Positions 33,386-43,643 of a stretch of DNA of 64,000 nt are shown piece by piece (the stretch's first letter is position 1; every line of letters begins with the position of its first letter). Under the pieces are notes generated by a model. It was given only the letters and a program-made list of their open reading frames with translations. It was not told where the DNA came from and did not search any database. Source of the DNA: Luteipulveratus mongoliensis (lineage in GTDB: Bacteria; Actinomycetota; Actinomycetes; Actinomycetales; Dermatophilaceae); NCBI RefSeq assembly GCF_001190945.1, contig NZ_CP011112.1:3596001-3660000 (forward strand). The letters are read 5' to 3'. Made by a program: the position numbers and the translations under genes.

Positions 33386-34099
33386 CTACCGAAGGGCCGG
33401 TCTGGAACCGAGGATTGCGCTTCCGACACGCAGGTGTGTCGCTCCGGCCGCCACCGCTGCCTCGAGGTCGCCACTCATCCCCGCGGAGATCCAGGTCGCG
33501 TCGGGGTGTTCACGGTGTACGTCCTCGGCGAGCTCCCGCAGCCGGGCGAAAGCCGGCGCCGGGTCCGCACCGAGCGGCGCCACGGCCATGACGCCGCGCA
33601 GGTCCAGCTGTGCCGAGTCGGCGACCGCGTCAGCCAGCGCCCCGATCTCGTGCGGTGCGACCCCGCCTCGTGCGGCATCGGAGCCCGCCAGGTCGACCTG
33701 CAGCGTCACGGACAAGCGCCGGTCACGCTGGGCCGCGGCGCGGTCGAGGGCCGCGACCACCTTGGCGCGGTCGACGGACTGGACGACATCGGCGTACGAC
33801 GTCACGGCAGCTGCCTTGTTGCTCTGCAGCTGACCGATGAAGTGCACCGTGAGGTCCGCCCGCGTCCGTGGGTCGAGCTCAGCCACCTTGTCCGCGGCCT
33901 CCTGATGCCGGTTCTCACCGATGTGGCGTACGCCGAGGTCGTGCAGGCGAGTGACATCGGCTGCCGGGAAGAACTTGGTGACCACGACGAGGGTGACGCC
34001 TTCAGGGTCGCGATCGACGGCCGCGCAGGCCGAGCGAATGCGAGCATCCACGACTTCGAGGCCGGCCTTGAGCTCGGCCGTCCGCTGGTCCTCGGTCAC
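33386..34099 (-). CDS. YggS family pyridoxal phosphate-binding protein
   Basis: A 237-residue PLP homeostasis protein (PLPBP/YggS). The PLP Lys is in [13 protein letters not shown] (about residue 40). [44 protein letters not shown] and [27 protein letters not shown] are the family motifs around the phosphate site. It acts in the cytoplasm to buffer PLP. GTG 34099 has GGGAGA upstream and gives the standard start; the frame continues upstream into pgeF. Conserved position between pgeF and sepF. Confidence 0.93.
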   Translation of the reverse strand: MTEDQRTAELKAGLEVVDARIRSACAAVDRDPEGVTLVVVTKFFPAADVTRLHDLGVRHIGENRHQEAADKVAELDPRTRADLTVHFIGQLQSNKAAAVTSYADVVQSVDRAKVVAALDRAAAQRDRRLSVTLQVDLAGSDAARGGVAPHEIGALADAVADSAQLDLRGVMAVAPLGADPAPAFARLRELAEDVHREHPDATWISAGMSGDLEAAVAAGATHLRVGSAILGSRPALR

Positions 34100-34139
34100 G
34101 CATCTCCCACCGTCGTACGGTCGCGAACAGCGTTGCGAA

Positions 34140-34883
34140 TCAAGACTTCTCGCCGCGCAGCACGATGACGCCCGCGAAGCGACCGGTGCGACCATCGCGA
34201 CGGTAGGAGTACAAGGAAGGCGACTCACGCGTACAGCCCGGCACCCACTCGACCTCGGCCGCGGCGTCGGCCAGCTGCCCCACGACACCGGCCGCGACGT
34301 CGATGGCCGGCGTGCCCACCCAGCTCACGGTCCACGCACTCGGGGTGACGGTCCCCGCACCCGCGCGCATCTCGGCCGGCACCTCGTAGCAACGGCCGCA
34401 CACCGATGGACCCACGGCAGCGTGGATGGTGCCTGCGCCCATCTCGCGCATGCGACGAATGGTCTCGGGCACGACGCCGGCGGTCATGCCGGGTCGCCCG
34501 GCGTGCACTGCGGCCACGACCCCGGCAACCGGATCGGCCAGCAGCACGGGAACGCAGTCCGCGACGAGTACGACAAGAGCCAGGTCGGCGGTCCGAGTGA
34601 CGACACCGTCAGACGGCGGGGCCTCCGCCGCGCGCGGCGCCGTGATCACCTCGACCGAGGAGCCGTGCACTTGGTTCATGAAGACGAGTCGCTCGGCGGG
34701 TACGTCGACGGCCTCGGCGAGCAGGGCACGGTTGCGCTCCACGTCCTCGGGCCGGTCGCCGACGTGTGCGCCGAGGTTCAAGCCCTCGTAGGGGGACGCG
34801 CTCACGCCCCCGGAGACATCGGTGAAGTAGCGGTCGACCCTCGCAGCGCCGGACCCGCCGACCTGGTCGTGCCAGGCGATCAT
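34140..34883 (-). CDS. pgeF: Multicopper polyphenol oxidase (laccase)-domain protein, PgeF/YlmD type
   Basis: A 247-residue protein of the DUF152/YfiH family; members act as peptidoglycan editing factor or purine nucleoside phosphorylase/deaminase. The metal-site residues are visible: His in FMNQVHGSSV, Cys in VLVADCVPVLLAD and His in AAVHAGRPGM. GPSVCGRCYEVPAEM and SYRRDGRTGRFAGVI complete the family pattern. It sits four bases after the ftsZ stop, which supports a cell-wall role, but the biochemical activity cannot be decided from sequence. Confidence 0.9.
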   Translation of the reverse strand: MIAWHDQVGGSGAARVDRYFTDVSGGVSASPYEGLNLGAHVGDRPEDVERNRALLAEAVDVPAERLVFMNQVHGSSVEVITAPRAAEAPPSDGVVTRTADLALVVLVADCVPVLLADPVAGVVAAVHAGRPGMTAGVVPETIRRMREMGAGTIHAAVGPSVCGRCYEVPAEMRAGAGTVTPSAWTVSWVGTPAIDVAAGVVGQLADAAAEVEWVPGCTRESPSLYSYRRDGRTGRFAGVIVLRGEKS

Positions 34884-34887
34884 GCGG

Positions 34888-36156
34888 TCACTTCAGGAAG
34901 TCGGGGACGTCCAGGTCATCCTTGTCCTCGAAGGTGACCTCGTGGGGTGGACGAGCGGCGCTGCCCTGCTGCACCTGGCCGGGAACCGTGGGCGGTTCGG
35001 CCTGGTCGGGCACGACCTGGACGGGCGGCTGCGCTGCCTCGGGCGCGGGTGCCGGGACCTGGACCGGTGGCGGCACCTGACCCGGGGTCGACTGCTGCGG
35101 CGGCGCGGCGGGCGCCGGCTGGTTGCCGGTGGACGCCGGCGCCTGCTGCGTGCGGGTCGGACCGCCCTGGATCTGGCCGAGGGCCCGGTCGTCGGCGCGC
35201 TTCTGGGGTGAGCCGCCGTCGAAGCCCGCAGCGATCACGGTCACGCGGACCTCGTCACCGAGCGCGTCGTCGATGACGGCACCGAAGATGATGTTGGCCT
35301 CCGGGTGGGCGGCCTCCTGGACCAGCCGCGCAGCCTCGTTGATCTCGAACAGGCCGAGGTCGGAGCCGCCCTGCACCGAGAGCAGCACGCCGTGCGCGCC
35401 GTCGATGCTCGCCTCGAGCAGCGGCGAGGAGATGGCCAGCTCGGCGGCCTGCACCGCGCGGTCCTCACCGCGCGAGGAGCCGATGCCCATGAGCGCGGAT
35501 CCGGCACCCTGCATGACCGACTTCACATCGGCGAAGTCGAGGTTGATCAGGCCCGGCGTGGTGATCAGGTCAGTGATGCCCTGGACACCGGAGAGCAGCA
35601 CCTGGTCGGCACTGCGGAAGGCGTCCATCATGCTGACGTTCTTGTCGCTGATCGACAGCAACCGGTCGTTGGGGATGACGATCAGGGTGTCGACCTCCTC
35701 GCGGAGTGCGTTGATGCCCTGATCGGCCTGGTTGGCGCGCCGGCGACCCTCGAAGGTGAACGGGCGCGTCACGACGCCGATGGTCAGGGCACCGATGCCC
35801 TTGGCGATCTTGGCCACCACCGGAGCGCCGCCGGTGCCCGTGCCGCCGCCCTCACCGGCAGTCACGAACACCATGTCGGCACCCTTGAGAACTTCCTCGA
35901 TCTCCTCGGCGTGGTCCTCGGCAGCCCTCTTGCCGACCTCAGGGTCGGCGCCGGCGCCCAGTCCGCGGGTCAGCTCGCGACCCACGTCGAGCTTGACGTC
36001 GGCGTCGCTCATCAGCAGGGCCTGCGCATCGGTATTGATCGCGATGAACTCCACGCCCTTGAGGCCGACCTCGATCATCCGGTTGATGGCGTTGACGCCA
36101 CCCCCGCCGATGCCGACGACTTTGATCACGGCCAAGTAGTTCTGGGGAGTTGCCAC
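34888..36156 (-). CDS. ftsZ: Cell division protein FtsZ
   Basis: The tubulin-like GTPase (422 residues) that forms the division ring. It contains [15 protein letters not shown], the tubulin signature [10 protein letters not shown] (about 101-110), [16 protein letters not shown] and the T7 loop [14 protein letters not shown] with the catalytic Asp. A Gln/Pro/Ala-rich linker (about 325-405) leads to the conserved C-terminal peptide [10 protein letters not shown] that binds SepF. GTG 36156 gives the typical [15 protein letters not shown] start. The 250-base gap to ftsQ is the largest in the cluster and probably holds ftsZ promoters. Confidence 0.98.
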   Translation of the reverse strand: MATPQNYLAVIKVVGIGGGGVNAINRMIEVGLKGVEFIAINTDAQALLMSDADVKLDVGRELTRGLGAGADPEVGKRAAEDHAEEIEEVLKGADMVFVTAGEGGGTGTGGAPVVAKIAKGIGALTIGVVTRPFTFEGRRRANQADQGINALREEVDTLIVIPNDRLLSISDKNVSMMDAFRSADQVLLSGVQGITDLITTPGLINLDFADVKSVMQGAGSALMGIGSSRGEDRAVQAAELAISSPLLEASIDGAHGVLLSVQGGSDLGLFEINEAARLVQEAAHPEANIIFGAVIDDALGDEVRVTVIAAGFDGGSPQKRADDRALGQIQGGPTRTQQAPASTGNQPAPAAPPQQSTPGQVPPPVQVPAPAPEAAQPPVQVVPDQAEPPTVPGQVQQGSAARPPHEVTFEDKDDLDVPDFLK

Positions 36157-36406
36157 GAGTGAGGGCCTTTCGCAAAGCGTTGGTAATCGAGGGTTTGACC
36201 TCTGGTAGAGCCACAAGCTGCCAGCGTGACTCGTACGCCGATCATGTCGCGTCCCGTTGTGCAGCCGTGGGTACGACACGCGTGCACGAGCCAGTGGGCG
36301 GATTTCGGCATGCTACGCGACGACTCTGGACAAGCACGAGTCTCAACCTCATGGCGAGCGTGACGCCGTCACAGCCCTCGCGACCTGCGGCGCAGGCCCG
36401 TCCTCG
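36157..36406 (-). promoter_or_regulatory. ftsQ-ftsZ intergenic region, probable ftsZ promoter region
   Basis: A 250-base gap inside a cluster whose other genes are nearly contiguous. A small hairpin CCTGC/GCAGG (36384-36396) lies just after ftsQ. No unambiguous -35/-10 pair was found, although TTGAGA and TTGTCC candidates lie near 36330-36350 on the minus strand. In other actinobacteria this gap carries several ftsZ promoters, so the same is inferred here. Confidence 0.45.
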
Positions 36407-37141
36407 CTAGGAGAGCACAGGGCGGTCCGGTGCACTGAGGTCCAGCGACGTCGCCTTCATCGCGGCCACCTGGGGCGCCATGACGCGCAGCGCCGCGGCC
36501 TTGCGATCGGACTGCGTGGCATCCCCCCACTGGACCTTCAGCCGGCCCAGGTGGAACGAGACCGCACCGTCTCGGTCGAGCTGAACTTGGGTCACCGTGC
36601 CGCGCTCCTGGGCCGACAGCGCGCCCATCACCGCGGCGAGGGCACGCAGGCCGGGCTGGTTGGCCGCACTGACGGGTTGGGACAGCGGGACGACGGGCAA
36701 GCCAGCAGCGGACGTGGGATCGGTCCGTGCGTACGACAGGCCGTTCTCGTCGACCAGGTGACCTATCCGATCAGGTCCGGTGACGACCAGGACCGGCGTC
36801 CGTGGCGTCACCCGGACGACCAAGGTCGAGGGGAACGACCGGGTGACCTGCACGTCCCGGACCGGTCCAAGTGAGGCAACCGACCGTCGTACGCCGGCGG
36901 GGTCCGTCCGCAGGAGTGGTCGGCCCATCGCCGACCTCGTCGCCTGCCTCACCTGCTGCTCCAACGCCGCTGATGCACCCTCGACCTTGACCTGACGTAC
37001 AGCGATCGCCGGGCTGAACGCGACGAGCCAGATGAGCCCCACGACCAGGGCGACGACGCCGGCCGCGATCAGGTGCCGGCGCCGCGCCGTGACCCGCACG
37101 CTGGCCGCGCGCTCGGCGAACCTGGTGTGGGGTGCGCTCAT
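36407..37141 (-). CDS. ftsQ: Cell division protein FtsQ/DivIB
   Basis: A 244-residue bitopic division protein: basic cytoplasmic N-terminus, one membrane helix (about 26-47), a POTRA domain (IAVRQVKVEGASAALEQQVRQATRSAMGRPLLRTD) and the FtsQ domain (VRDVQVTRSFPSTLVVRVTPRTPVLVV). It links FtsL/FtsB-type proteins and FtsW/FtsI at the septum. Its ATG overlaps the murC stop by four bases (ATGA 37138-37141). No C-terminal anomaly. Confidence 0.94.
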   Translation of the reverse strand: MSAPHTRFAERAASVRVTARRRHLIAAGVVALVVGLIWLVAFSPAIAVRQVKVEGASAALEQQVRQATRSAMGRPLLRTDPAGVRRSVASLGPVRDVQVTRSFPSTLVVRVTPRTPVLVVTGPDRIGHLVDENGLSYARTDPTSAAGLPVVPLSQPVSAANQPGLRALAAVMGALSAQERGTVTQVQLDRDGAVSFHLGRLKVQWGDATQSDRKAAALRVMAPQVAAMKATSLDLSAPDRPVLS

Positions 37142-38580
37142 CTGGTGCTCGACCGCTGTCCCAGCCGATCCAGCAGGACCGGGCCGAGGCGGGTGACATC
37201 ACCCGCGCCGACCGTGAGGACCAGGTCGCCCGGCCGGCTGGCGGCCAGCACCTGCTCGAGCGCCGCGTCGTGATCGGGAGCGAAGTCCGAGCCAGGCACC
37301 AGCTCGGTGATCAGGCGACCGGAGACGCCCTCGACGGGCGCCTCGCGCGCGCCGTAGACGTCGAGGACGACCGCATGGTCAGCCAGCCGGAGGGCCTCGG
37401 CGAGACCCGCAGCGGCGTGCTGGGTACGCGAGTAGAGATGTGGCTGGAAGAGCACGACGAGACGGCCGCCCTCGCGCAGGGCCAGGCCCGTGCGTACGAC
37501 GGCCTCCAGCTTGCCGGGGTTGTGGGCGTAGTCGTCCACGACGCGTACGCCGGCCGCCTCGCCCTTGGGCTCGAACCGCCGGGAGGTGCCGGTGAACTCG
37601 CCCAGCCCTTCGACCACCTGCTGCGGCGAGAGACCCAGGCCCGCGGTCAGCGCCAGGGCCACTCCCGCGGCGTTGAGCAGGTTGTGCGCCCCCGGAACCC
37701 TCAAGGTCAACGGGAGGCTTGGGCCGTCTTCGAAGGTCAGCGTCGCGGACCACTCGAAGCCCTGGCCCGCCTCGTCGGTCAGTCGCAGGTCCGCATCCGG
37801 CGCCCGGCCGTACGTCAGCACCCGGGCTCCCCCGGCGCGCCTCGACTCGGCCAGCGCTCGGCTGCCCTCGTCGTCGGCACAGGCCACGAGCAGGCCGCCC
37901 GGGCGGATGGTCTCGGCGAACTCGGCGTAGGCCTGGTGCAGCCGCTGCGAGGTGCCGTAGAAGTCGAGGTGGTCATCGCGCACGTTGGTGACGATCGCGA
38001 CCTGCGGCCGGTAGACGACGAACGATCCGTCACTCTCGTCGGCCTCGACCACGAACGCCTCACCCGCGCCAGGTGCCGCGTTGGCGCCGATCCCGGCGAT
38101 GTCCGCACCGATCGCGAACGACGGGTCAGCGCCCGCCGCCCGCAGCGCCACCACGGCCATGCCGCTGGTGGTGGTCTTGCCGTTGGCTCCGGCCACGGCC
38201 AACCCGGTCCGGTCCCCCAAGAGCATCGCCAGGGCCTGTGAGCGGTGCAGGACGAGCAGACCTCGACGACGCGCCTCGACCAGCTCGGGGTTGTCCTCAC
38301 GGATGGCCGAGGAGATCACCACGACAGCGTCGGCCGGGACCTCGACGAGGTTGGCCGCGGCGTTGCCGACGAAGACGCGTGCACCGGCGGCGCGAAGGGC
38401 ATCGAGCGCCGGACCGTCGCTGTTGTCCGAGCCGCTGAGCTGTACGCCCCGGGCGAGCAGCAGCCGAGCGATGCCGGACATGCCTGAGCCGCCGATCGCG
38501 ATCATGTGCACCGCGGCGACGTCATCGACCAACGGCAGGCTCGCCGCGAAGTCGAACCGCTCATTGACCCCGTGACCCAT
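37138..38580 (-). CDS. murC: UDP-N-acetylmuramate--L-alanine ligase
   Basis: A 480-residue cytoplasmic ligase adding the first L-Ala to UDP-MurNAc. The Rossmann-type N-terminal domain starts HMIAIGGSGMSGIARLLLARG, the ATP loop is VAGANGKTTTSGM, and EADESDGSFVVYRPQVAIVTNVRDDHLDFYG carries the Mur-ligase metal and substrate residues. The C-terminal domain has VVDDYAHNPGKLEAVV and FQPHLYSRTQ. It is coupled by overlap to murG upstream (one base, 38580) and ftsQ downstream. Confidence 0.97.
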   Translation of the reverse strand: MGHGVNERFDFAASLPLVDDVAAVHMIAIGGSGMSGIARLLLARGVQLSGSDNSDGPALDALRAAGARVFVGNAAANLVEVPADAVVVISSAIREDNPELVEARRRGLLVLHRSQALAMLLGDRTGLAVAGANGKTTTSGMAVVALRAAGADPSFAIGADIAGIGANAAPGAGEAFVVEADESDGSFVVYRPQVAIVTNVRDDHLDFYGTSQRLHQAYAEFAETIRPGGLLVACADDEGSRALAESRRAGGARVLTYGRAPDADLRLTDEAGQGFEWSATLTFEDGPSLPLTLRVPGAHNLLNAAGVALALTAGLGLSPQQVVEGLGEFTGTSRRFEPKGEAAGVRVVDDYAHNPGKLEAVVRTGLALREGGRLVVLFQPHLYSRTQHAAAGLAEALRLADHAVVLDVYGAREAPVEGVSGRLITELVPGSDFAPDHDAALEQVLAASRPGDLVLTVGAGDVTRLGPVLLDRLGQRSSTR

Positions 38581-39683
38581 CAGCGCGCCGCCTTGGCGCC
38601 GGCGGCTTCCTCGATGAGGTCGACCAGCCGCTCGTCGGCGTCGCGATGACCGTGCTGCGCCGCGATCGTCGCCATCTGCGCGAGCCGGTCGGTGTCCTTC
38701 ACCAAAGACGGCACGTGCTCGGCAACCCAGGCCGGCGTGAGGTCGTCGTTGTCGACCAGCAGCGCTCCCCCGGCCTCGACCACCGCCGAGGCGTTGAGGC
38801 GCTGCTCGCCGTTGCCGACCGGGAGCGGCACGAAGACCGCGGGCAGGCCGACCGTCGTGGTCTCACAGACCATGTTGCCGCCGGACCGGCTGACCACGAG
38901 GTCAGCGGCGGCGTAGGCCAGGTCCATCCGGTCGGCGTACTCCTGCACGACGTAGGGCGCCTGGCCCGGCTCGCCCGGTCCAGGGTCGAAGCCCTTGTCG
39001 CGACCGGTCACGTGCAGGACCTGGACACCCTCGCGCCGCAGCAGGTCGACCTGCGCGGCGAACGACTCATTGATGCGCTGGGCGCCCAACGAGCCGCCGG
39101 TGACCAGGACCGTCGGCCAGCCCTCCTGCAGGCCCAGCTCGGCCAGGGCTTGCGGCCGGGTCGCCGCTCGGTCGAGCCGGGTGATCTGCCGACGTAAGGG
39201 CATCCCGATCAGACGGGCCTGCGGCAGGTCGGTGATCTCGAACGTCTTGGCCACATGCGTGGTGAACCGGACCCCGAGCTTGGTCGCCATCCCGGTCACG
39301 GCGTTGCCCTCGTGGACCACGATCGGCACCCGACCACGGGCCGCGAGATAGGCCGGCGGGCAGACGTAGCCGCCGAACCCGACCACGACATCGGGGGTGA
39401 CCTCACGCAGGATCGCCTTGGCCTGACGGACAGCCCGCGGCAGCGCCACCGGGAACTTCACCGCATCGAGGTCGGGCCTCCGCGGGAACGCCACCTTGGG
39501 AATGAGCCGCAGGTCGTAGCCGCGCTCGGGCACCAGGCGCTCCTCGAGCCCACCCCGGCTGCCCAGCACAGTGATGCGTACGTCGGGGTGCCGCTCGCGC
39601 AGCGCGTCGGCGGTGGCGAGCAACGGGGAGACGTGGCCTGCCGTACCTCCCCCAGCGAGCACGACGGAGGACAGGACAGTCAC
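38580..39683 (-). CDS. murG: UDP-N-acetylglucosamine--MurNAc-pentapeptide-lipid transferase MurG
   Basis: A 367-residue GT28 glycosyltransferase converting lipid I to lipid II on the inner membrane face. The glycine loops SVVLAGGGTAGHVSPLLA and VGFGGYVCPPAYLAARG, plus HEGNAVTGMATKLGVRF, are in the N-domain. VTGGSLGAQRINESF and VVSRSGGNMVCETTTVGLPAVFVPLPVGNGEQRLNA form the UDP-GlcNAc site. It lies 66 bases downstream of ftsW and overlaps murC by one base. Confidence 0.97.
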   Translation of the reverse strand: MTVLSSVVLAGGGTAGHVSPLLATADALRERHPDVRITVLGSRGGLEERLVPERGYDLRLIPKVAFPRRPDLDAVKFPVALPRAVRQAKAILREVTPDVVVGFGGYVCPPAYLAARGRVPIVVHEGNAVTGMATKLGVRFTTHVAKTFEITDLPQARLIGMPLRRQITRLDRAATRPQALAELGLQEGWPTVLVTGGSLGAQRINESFAAQVDLLRREGVQVLHVTGRDKGFDPGPGEPGQAPYVVQEYADRMDLAYAAADLVVSRSGGNMVCETTTVGLPAVFVPLPVGNGEQRLNASAVVEAGGALLVDNDDLTPAWVAEHVPSLVKDTDRLAQMATIAAQHGHRDADERLVDLIEEAAGAKAAR

Positions 39684-39749
39684 AGGGTTCTCCTCAGGTG
39701 TGACGAGCTCGCGCCGCGGCCGGCGCGACGAGCAGTATGCGCCCTGCCG

Positions 39750-40997
39750 TCACTCGGCCGGAGTGCGGCGGGGCAGCACGGCGAGCGAGCGGCGTACGAG
39801 GCTGGGACGCGCGGCGAGCGCAGCGCGACAGTCAGGATCATGCCGGGCGAACGAGATCAGCATGCCAAGTGCGGCCATCGTCGTCACCATCGCCGAGCCA
39901 CCGGCGGACACCAGCGGCAGCGGGACCCCGATGATGGGCAGCAGGCCGGTGACCGACCCGATGTTGATCATGGCCTGGCTGATGATCCAGACGACGATGC
40001 CGGCCGAGGCCAGGCGGACGAAGAAGTCGTTGCTGGTCACGATGATGCGATAGCCGGCGTAGGCGAGCGTGGCGTACAGCCCGATGACGACCAGCGTGCC
40101 GGGCAGCCCGAGCTCCTCACCGATGACCGCGAAGATGAAGTCGTTATGGGCCTCCGGGAGACCGCCCCACTTCTCTCGGCTGGCACCCATGCCCAGGCCC
40201 CACCAGCCGCCGTCGGCCATGGCGTACATCGCGTGCGCCTTCTGGTAGCACTCGGGCCGGGCCGGATCGGTGCAGGTGCCCAGCCAGGCGTCGACGCGGC
40301 CCATCCGGTTCTGGTTGGTGAGCACGAGGACGAGCACGGCCAGTGCCGTGACGACTGCCGGGACGACGAAGACTCGCGCCCTCAGACCCGCGACGAACAG
40401 CACTCCTCCGGCGATCAACATCAGGACGAGCACGGTGCCGAGGTCGTGCCCGAGCAGGACGAGGAAGATCAGCGCCCCGCCCATCGGCACGAACGGCACC
40501 AAGGCGTGACCCATGTCGGCCAGCAGCTTGCGCTTGCGGGTCAGCACCACAGCGCCCACCAGCAGGAGTGCGAGCTTGCCGAGCTCGGAGGGCTGCATGG
40601 TGAACCCACCGAAGGCCAGCCAGTTGCGGTTGCCCTTGACGGTGTTGCCCAGCGGGCTGAACACCGCCAGCTGCAGCAGCATCGCCATCACGAACATCGG
40701 CAGGGCCAGGCGCTTCCACCAGGTCACCGAGATCCGGCTGGCGACCACCGCGGAGATGAGGCCGAGGAAGGCGTACATCGTCTGGGTCTTGAAGACGGTG
40801 TAGGAGGAGCCGCTCTCCTGATAGCTGGTCACGCTGGAGGCCGACAGCACCATCACCAGACCCAGGGCGACCAGCAGCGAGCTGACGCCGAGAATGATGT
40901 AGTACGCCGCCACGGGCGACTCGAGCCGAGCCCGGACGGTTTCCAGCGTCCAGGGCTTGCTGGGCGCTGAGGACTGGGTCGGGCTGCTAGCGCTCAT
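39750..40997 (-). CDS. ftsW: Peptidoglycan polymerase FtsW (SEDS family)
   Basis: A 415-residue septal glycosyltransferase with about ten membrane helices. SEDS hallmarks are visible: GNRNWLAFGGFTMQPSELGKLALLL, the catalytic-Asp-type loop in LLGHDLGTVLVLMLIAGGVLF, AHNDFIFAVIGEELGLPG and GLLPIIGVPLPLVSAGGSAMV. It polymerises lipid II together with FtsI. ATG 40997 overlaps the murD stop by four bases. An open frame runs upstream through murD but is not coding. Confidence 0.97.
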   Translation of the reverse strand: MSASSPTQSSAPSKPWTLETVRARLESPVAAYYIILGVSSLLVALGLVMVLSASSVTSYQESGSSYTVFKTQTMYAFLGLISAVVASRISVTWWKRLALPMFVMAMLLQLAVFSPLGNTVKGNRNWLAFGGFTMQPSELGKLALLLVGAVVLTRKRKLLADMGHALVPFVPMGGALIFLVLLGHDLGTVLVLMLIAGGVLFVAGLRARVFVVPAVVTALAVLVLVLTNQNRMGRVDAWLGTCTDPARPECYQKAHAMYAMADGGWWGLGMGASREKWGGLPEAHNDFIFAVIGEELGLPGTLVVIGLYATLAYAGYRIIVTSNDFFVRLASAGIVVWIISQAMINIGSVTGLLPIIGVPLPLVSAGGSAMVTTMAALGMLISFARHDPDCRAALAARPSLVRRSLAVLPRRTPAE

Positions 40998-42508
40998 GAC
41001 GAGTCGTCCGATGAGCCGGCCAGGCGGCGTACCGCGGCAGCGAAGGCGTCCCCTCGGGCCTCGTAGCTGGTGTACATGTCCTTGGACGCGGCCGCAGGCG
41101 CCAGCAGTACGACGTCGCCCGGCTGGGCCATCGCCGTCGCCTCGCGCACTGCCTCGTCCATGACCCCAGTGTCGGTGCTCGACAGCTGGAGAACCGGGAC
41201 CTGTGGCGCGTGTCGGGCCAGGGCGTCGGCAATCTGCTGACGGTCGACGCCGACCAGCACGACGCCTCGCAACCGCCTCGCAGCGTCCTTGACCAGGTCC
41301 TCGACATCGGCACCCTTGAGCTGTCCACCGGCCACCCAGACGACGTGCTCGAAGGCGGCCAGGGATGCGGCCGCGGCCGGCGGGTTGGTGGCCTTGGAGT
41401 CGTCGATGTAGCGGATGTCGCCGGAGATCGACACCGTCTGCACCCGGTGCGGCTGCGGCGTGTAGTGCCGCAGGCCGTCGCGGATCGCTGCCGGCCCCAC
41501 GTTGTAGGCCCGAGCCAGAGCGGCGGCCGCGAGGGCGTCGGCGATGTAGTGCGGCGCCGGGTCGGCGCCGTCCACCCCGCGCAGGTCCTCCAGCTGGCAC
41601 AGCTCGGCCGCGGACGTGGCCCGCTCCTCGACGAAGGCTCGGTCTGCGAGAACGTCCTCCACCATTCCGAGCATCGAGCGCGCCGGGATGCCCAGGGTGA
41701 AGCCGATAGCCCGGCAGCCCTCGACGACCTCAGCGTCCATCACGAGCTGCTCGGTCTGCGGGTCGTCGACGTTGTAGACGCAGGCGACCTGGGCGCGTTC
41801 GTAGACACGCCCCTTCATCCGGCGGTACTCCTCGAACGAGCCGTGCCAGTCGACGTGATCGGGAGCGACGTTGAGGCAGACGGCGGCGTAGGGCGAGATG
41901 CTGCGCGACCAGTGCAGCTGGAAGGTCGACAGCTCGACGGCGAGCACGTCATAGGGCTCGGGATGCAGCACGGCCTCCAGGATCGGCAGCCCGACATTGC
42001 CCGCAGCCGTGGCGCGCAGGCCGGCTGCTCGCAGCATCGACTCCAGCATCGTGACGCAGGTCGTCTTGCCATTGGTGCCGGTCACGGTGAGCCACGGGGC
42101 GCCGCCCTCGAGAGGGCGCATCCGCCAGGCGAGCTCGACCTCGCCCCAGACCGGGATGCCTGCTTTGGCGCACGCGACCAGCAGCGGATTGGTCGGAGGG
42201 ACGCCGGGCGAGGTGACCACGAGCTGCGTGCCCGGGGGCGCCTCGCTCGGGAGAGGCTCGCCGGCGCGTACGACCGCACCGAGGACGTCGAGGATCTGGG
42301 CCCGGTCCGCGATCGCCGGCGAGGTGTCCGGACTGACCACGGTCACCCGCGAGCCGCGCTCCAGCAGCGCGTCCGCAGCGGCGAAGCCACTCACGCCGAG
42401 GCCGACGACGAGGACCTGCAGACCGGACCAGTCGGCGTCGCGGTGCGTCAGGTTGCGCGTGCCGGACAGCGGTTCGTACGACGGATCGACCGGCCAGAGC
42501 TCGGTCAC
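40994..42508 (-). CDS. murD: UDP-N-acetylmuramoyl-L-alanine--D-glutamate ligase
   Basis: A 504-residue ligase adding D-Glu to UDP-MurNAc-L-Ala, longer than the E. coli enzyme (438). The dinucleotide-like start VLVVGLGVSGFAAADALL, ATP loop VTGTNGKTTCVTM, FQLHWSRSISPYAAVCLNVAPDHVDWHGSFEEY and RYIDDSKATNPPAAAASL are present. The usual C-terminal SPACAS(F/M)DMF is here APAAASKDMY. It overlaps ftsW by four bases; the 58-base gap to mraY upstream is one of the larger gaps in the cluster. Confidence 0.95.
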   Translation of the reverse strand: MTELWPVDPSYEPLSGTRNLTHRDADWSGLQVLVVGLGVSGFAAADALLERGSRVTVVSPDTSPAIADRAQILDVLGAVVRAGEPLPSEAPPGTQLVVTSPGVPPTNPLLVACAKAGIPVWGEVELAWRMRPLEGGAPWLTVTGTNGKTTCVTMLESMLRAAGLRATAAGNVGLPILEAVLHPEPYDVLAVELSTFQLHWSRSISPYAAVCLNVAPDHVDWHGSFEEYRRMKGRVYERAQVACVYNVDDPQTEQLVMDAEVVEGCRAIGFTLGIPARSMLGMVEDVLADRAFVEERATSAAELCQLEDLRGVDGADPAPHYIADALAAAALARAYNVGPAAIRDGLRHYTPQPHRVQTVSISGDIRYIDDSKATNPPAAAASLAAFEHVVWVAGGQLKGADVEDLVKDAARRLRGVVLVGVDRQQIADALARHAPQVPVLQLSSTDTGVMDEAVREATAMAQPGDVVLLAPAAASKDMYTSYEARGDAFAAAVRRLAGSSDDSS

Positions 42509-42566
42509 GCGGGGTCCCCGCTAAGTATTCGGAGGAGCGAAGCGGGGGAGAAACTTCGTGGGGTGC

Positions 42567-43643
42567 TCATGCCCCAACCACCCACTCGGCGTAGAACAGC
42601 CCGAGGCCGAGCGCGACACAGAGTCCGCAGATGATCCAGAACCGGATCACGACCGTGACTTCGTTCCAGCCGAGCATCTCGAAGTGGTGGTGCACCGGCG
42701 CGATGCGGAACACCCGTTTGCGCCGCGTCTTGAACGAGGCGACCTGGATGATGACCGAGAGCGTCTCGAGCACGAACAGACCGCCGAGGATGACGATCAG
42801 CAGCTCGGTGCGGGTCGTGATGGCGAGCCCGGCCAGGGCGCCACCGAGCGCCAGCGAGCCGGTGTCGCCCATGAAGATCTTGGCCGGTGACGCGTTCCAC
42901 CACAGGAAGCCGAAGCAGGCACCCATGACGCAGGCCGCGACCAGCGCCAGGTCGTGCGGGTCGCGGACCTCGTAGCACTTGTCACTGGGCGTGATGCTGC
43001 AGCTCTGGTTGAACTGCCAGATCGAGATCAGGACGTAGGCGCCGAAGACCATCACGCTCGCGCCGGTGGCGAGACCGTCGAGCCCGTCGGTGAGGTTCAC
43101 GCCGTTGCTGGTGCCGGCGATCATCAGGTTGGCCCACAGGACGAACAGCACCAGCCCGAGCGCAGTGCCGCCGAACGCGAGGTCGACCCAGGTGTCGCGG
43201 ACGAACGAGATGTGGGTGCTTGCCGGAGCGACGTTCTTGTGCTCGAACTGCAGGGAGAGCACCGCGAAGATGATCGCGACCACGGTCTGGCCGATGAGCT
43301 TCTCGTGCGAACGCAGGCCGAGCGAGCGCTGCTTGGAGATCTTGATGTAGTCGTCGGCGAACCCGACGAAGCCCAGCCCGGTCATCAGGAACATCACCAG
43401 CAGCCCGCTGGCCGTGAACGGGGTCCACGTGAGCAGGTGCGCGCCGGCGTACGCGAGCACGCTGGCGCCGATGATGACCGCACCGCCCATGGTCGGTGTG
43501 CCGCGCTTGGTGTGGTGGCTGGTGGGGCCGTCATCTCGGATGAACTGGCCATAGCTCTTGCGTACCAAGAAGCGGATGAATGCCGGGGTGCCCAGCAATG
43601 ATGCCGCCAACGAGATGATGGCAGCGATCAGGACAGCCCTCAC
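42567..43643 (-). CDS. mraY: Phospho-N-acetylmuramoyl-pentapeptide-transferase
   Basis: A 358-residue membrane enzyme joining UDP-MurNAc-pentapeptide to undecaprenyl phosphate (lipid I). About ten helices. Catalytic residues lie in the [16 protein letters not shown] region (Asp pair after GLGFVG), in [15 protein letters not shown] and in [19 protein letters not shown]. The C-terminal [19 protein letters not shown] His-rich loop is intact. It overlaps murF by four bases (ATGA 43640-43643). Confidence 0.97.
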   Translation of the reverse strand: MRAVLIAAIISLAASLLGTPAFIRFLVRKSYGQFIRDDGPTSHHTKRGTPTMGGAVIIGASVLAYAGAHLLTWTPFTASGLLVMFLMTGLGFVGFADDYIKISKQRSLGLRSHEKLIGQTVVAIIFAVLSLQFEHKNVAPASTHISFVRDTWVDLAFGGTALGLVLFVLWANLMIAGTSNGVNLTDGLDGLATGASVMVFGAYVLISIWQFNQSCSITPSDKCYEVRDPHDLALVAACVMGACFGFLWWNASPAKIFMGDTGSLALGGALAGLAITTRTELLIVILGGLFVLETLSVIIQVASFKTRRKRVFRIAPVHHHFEMLGWNEVTVVIRFWIICGLCVALGLGLFYAEWVVGA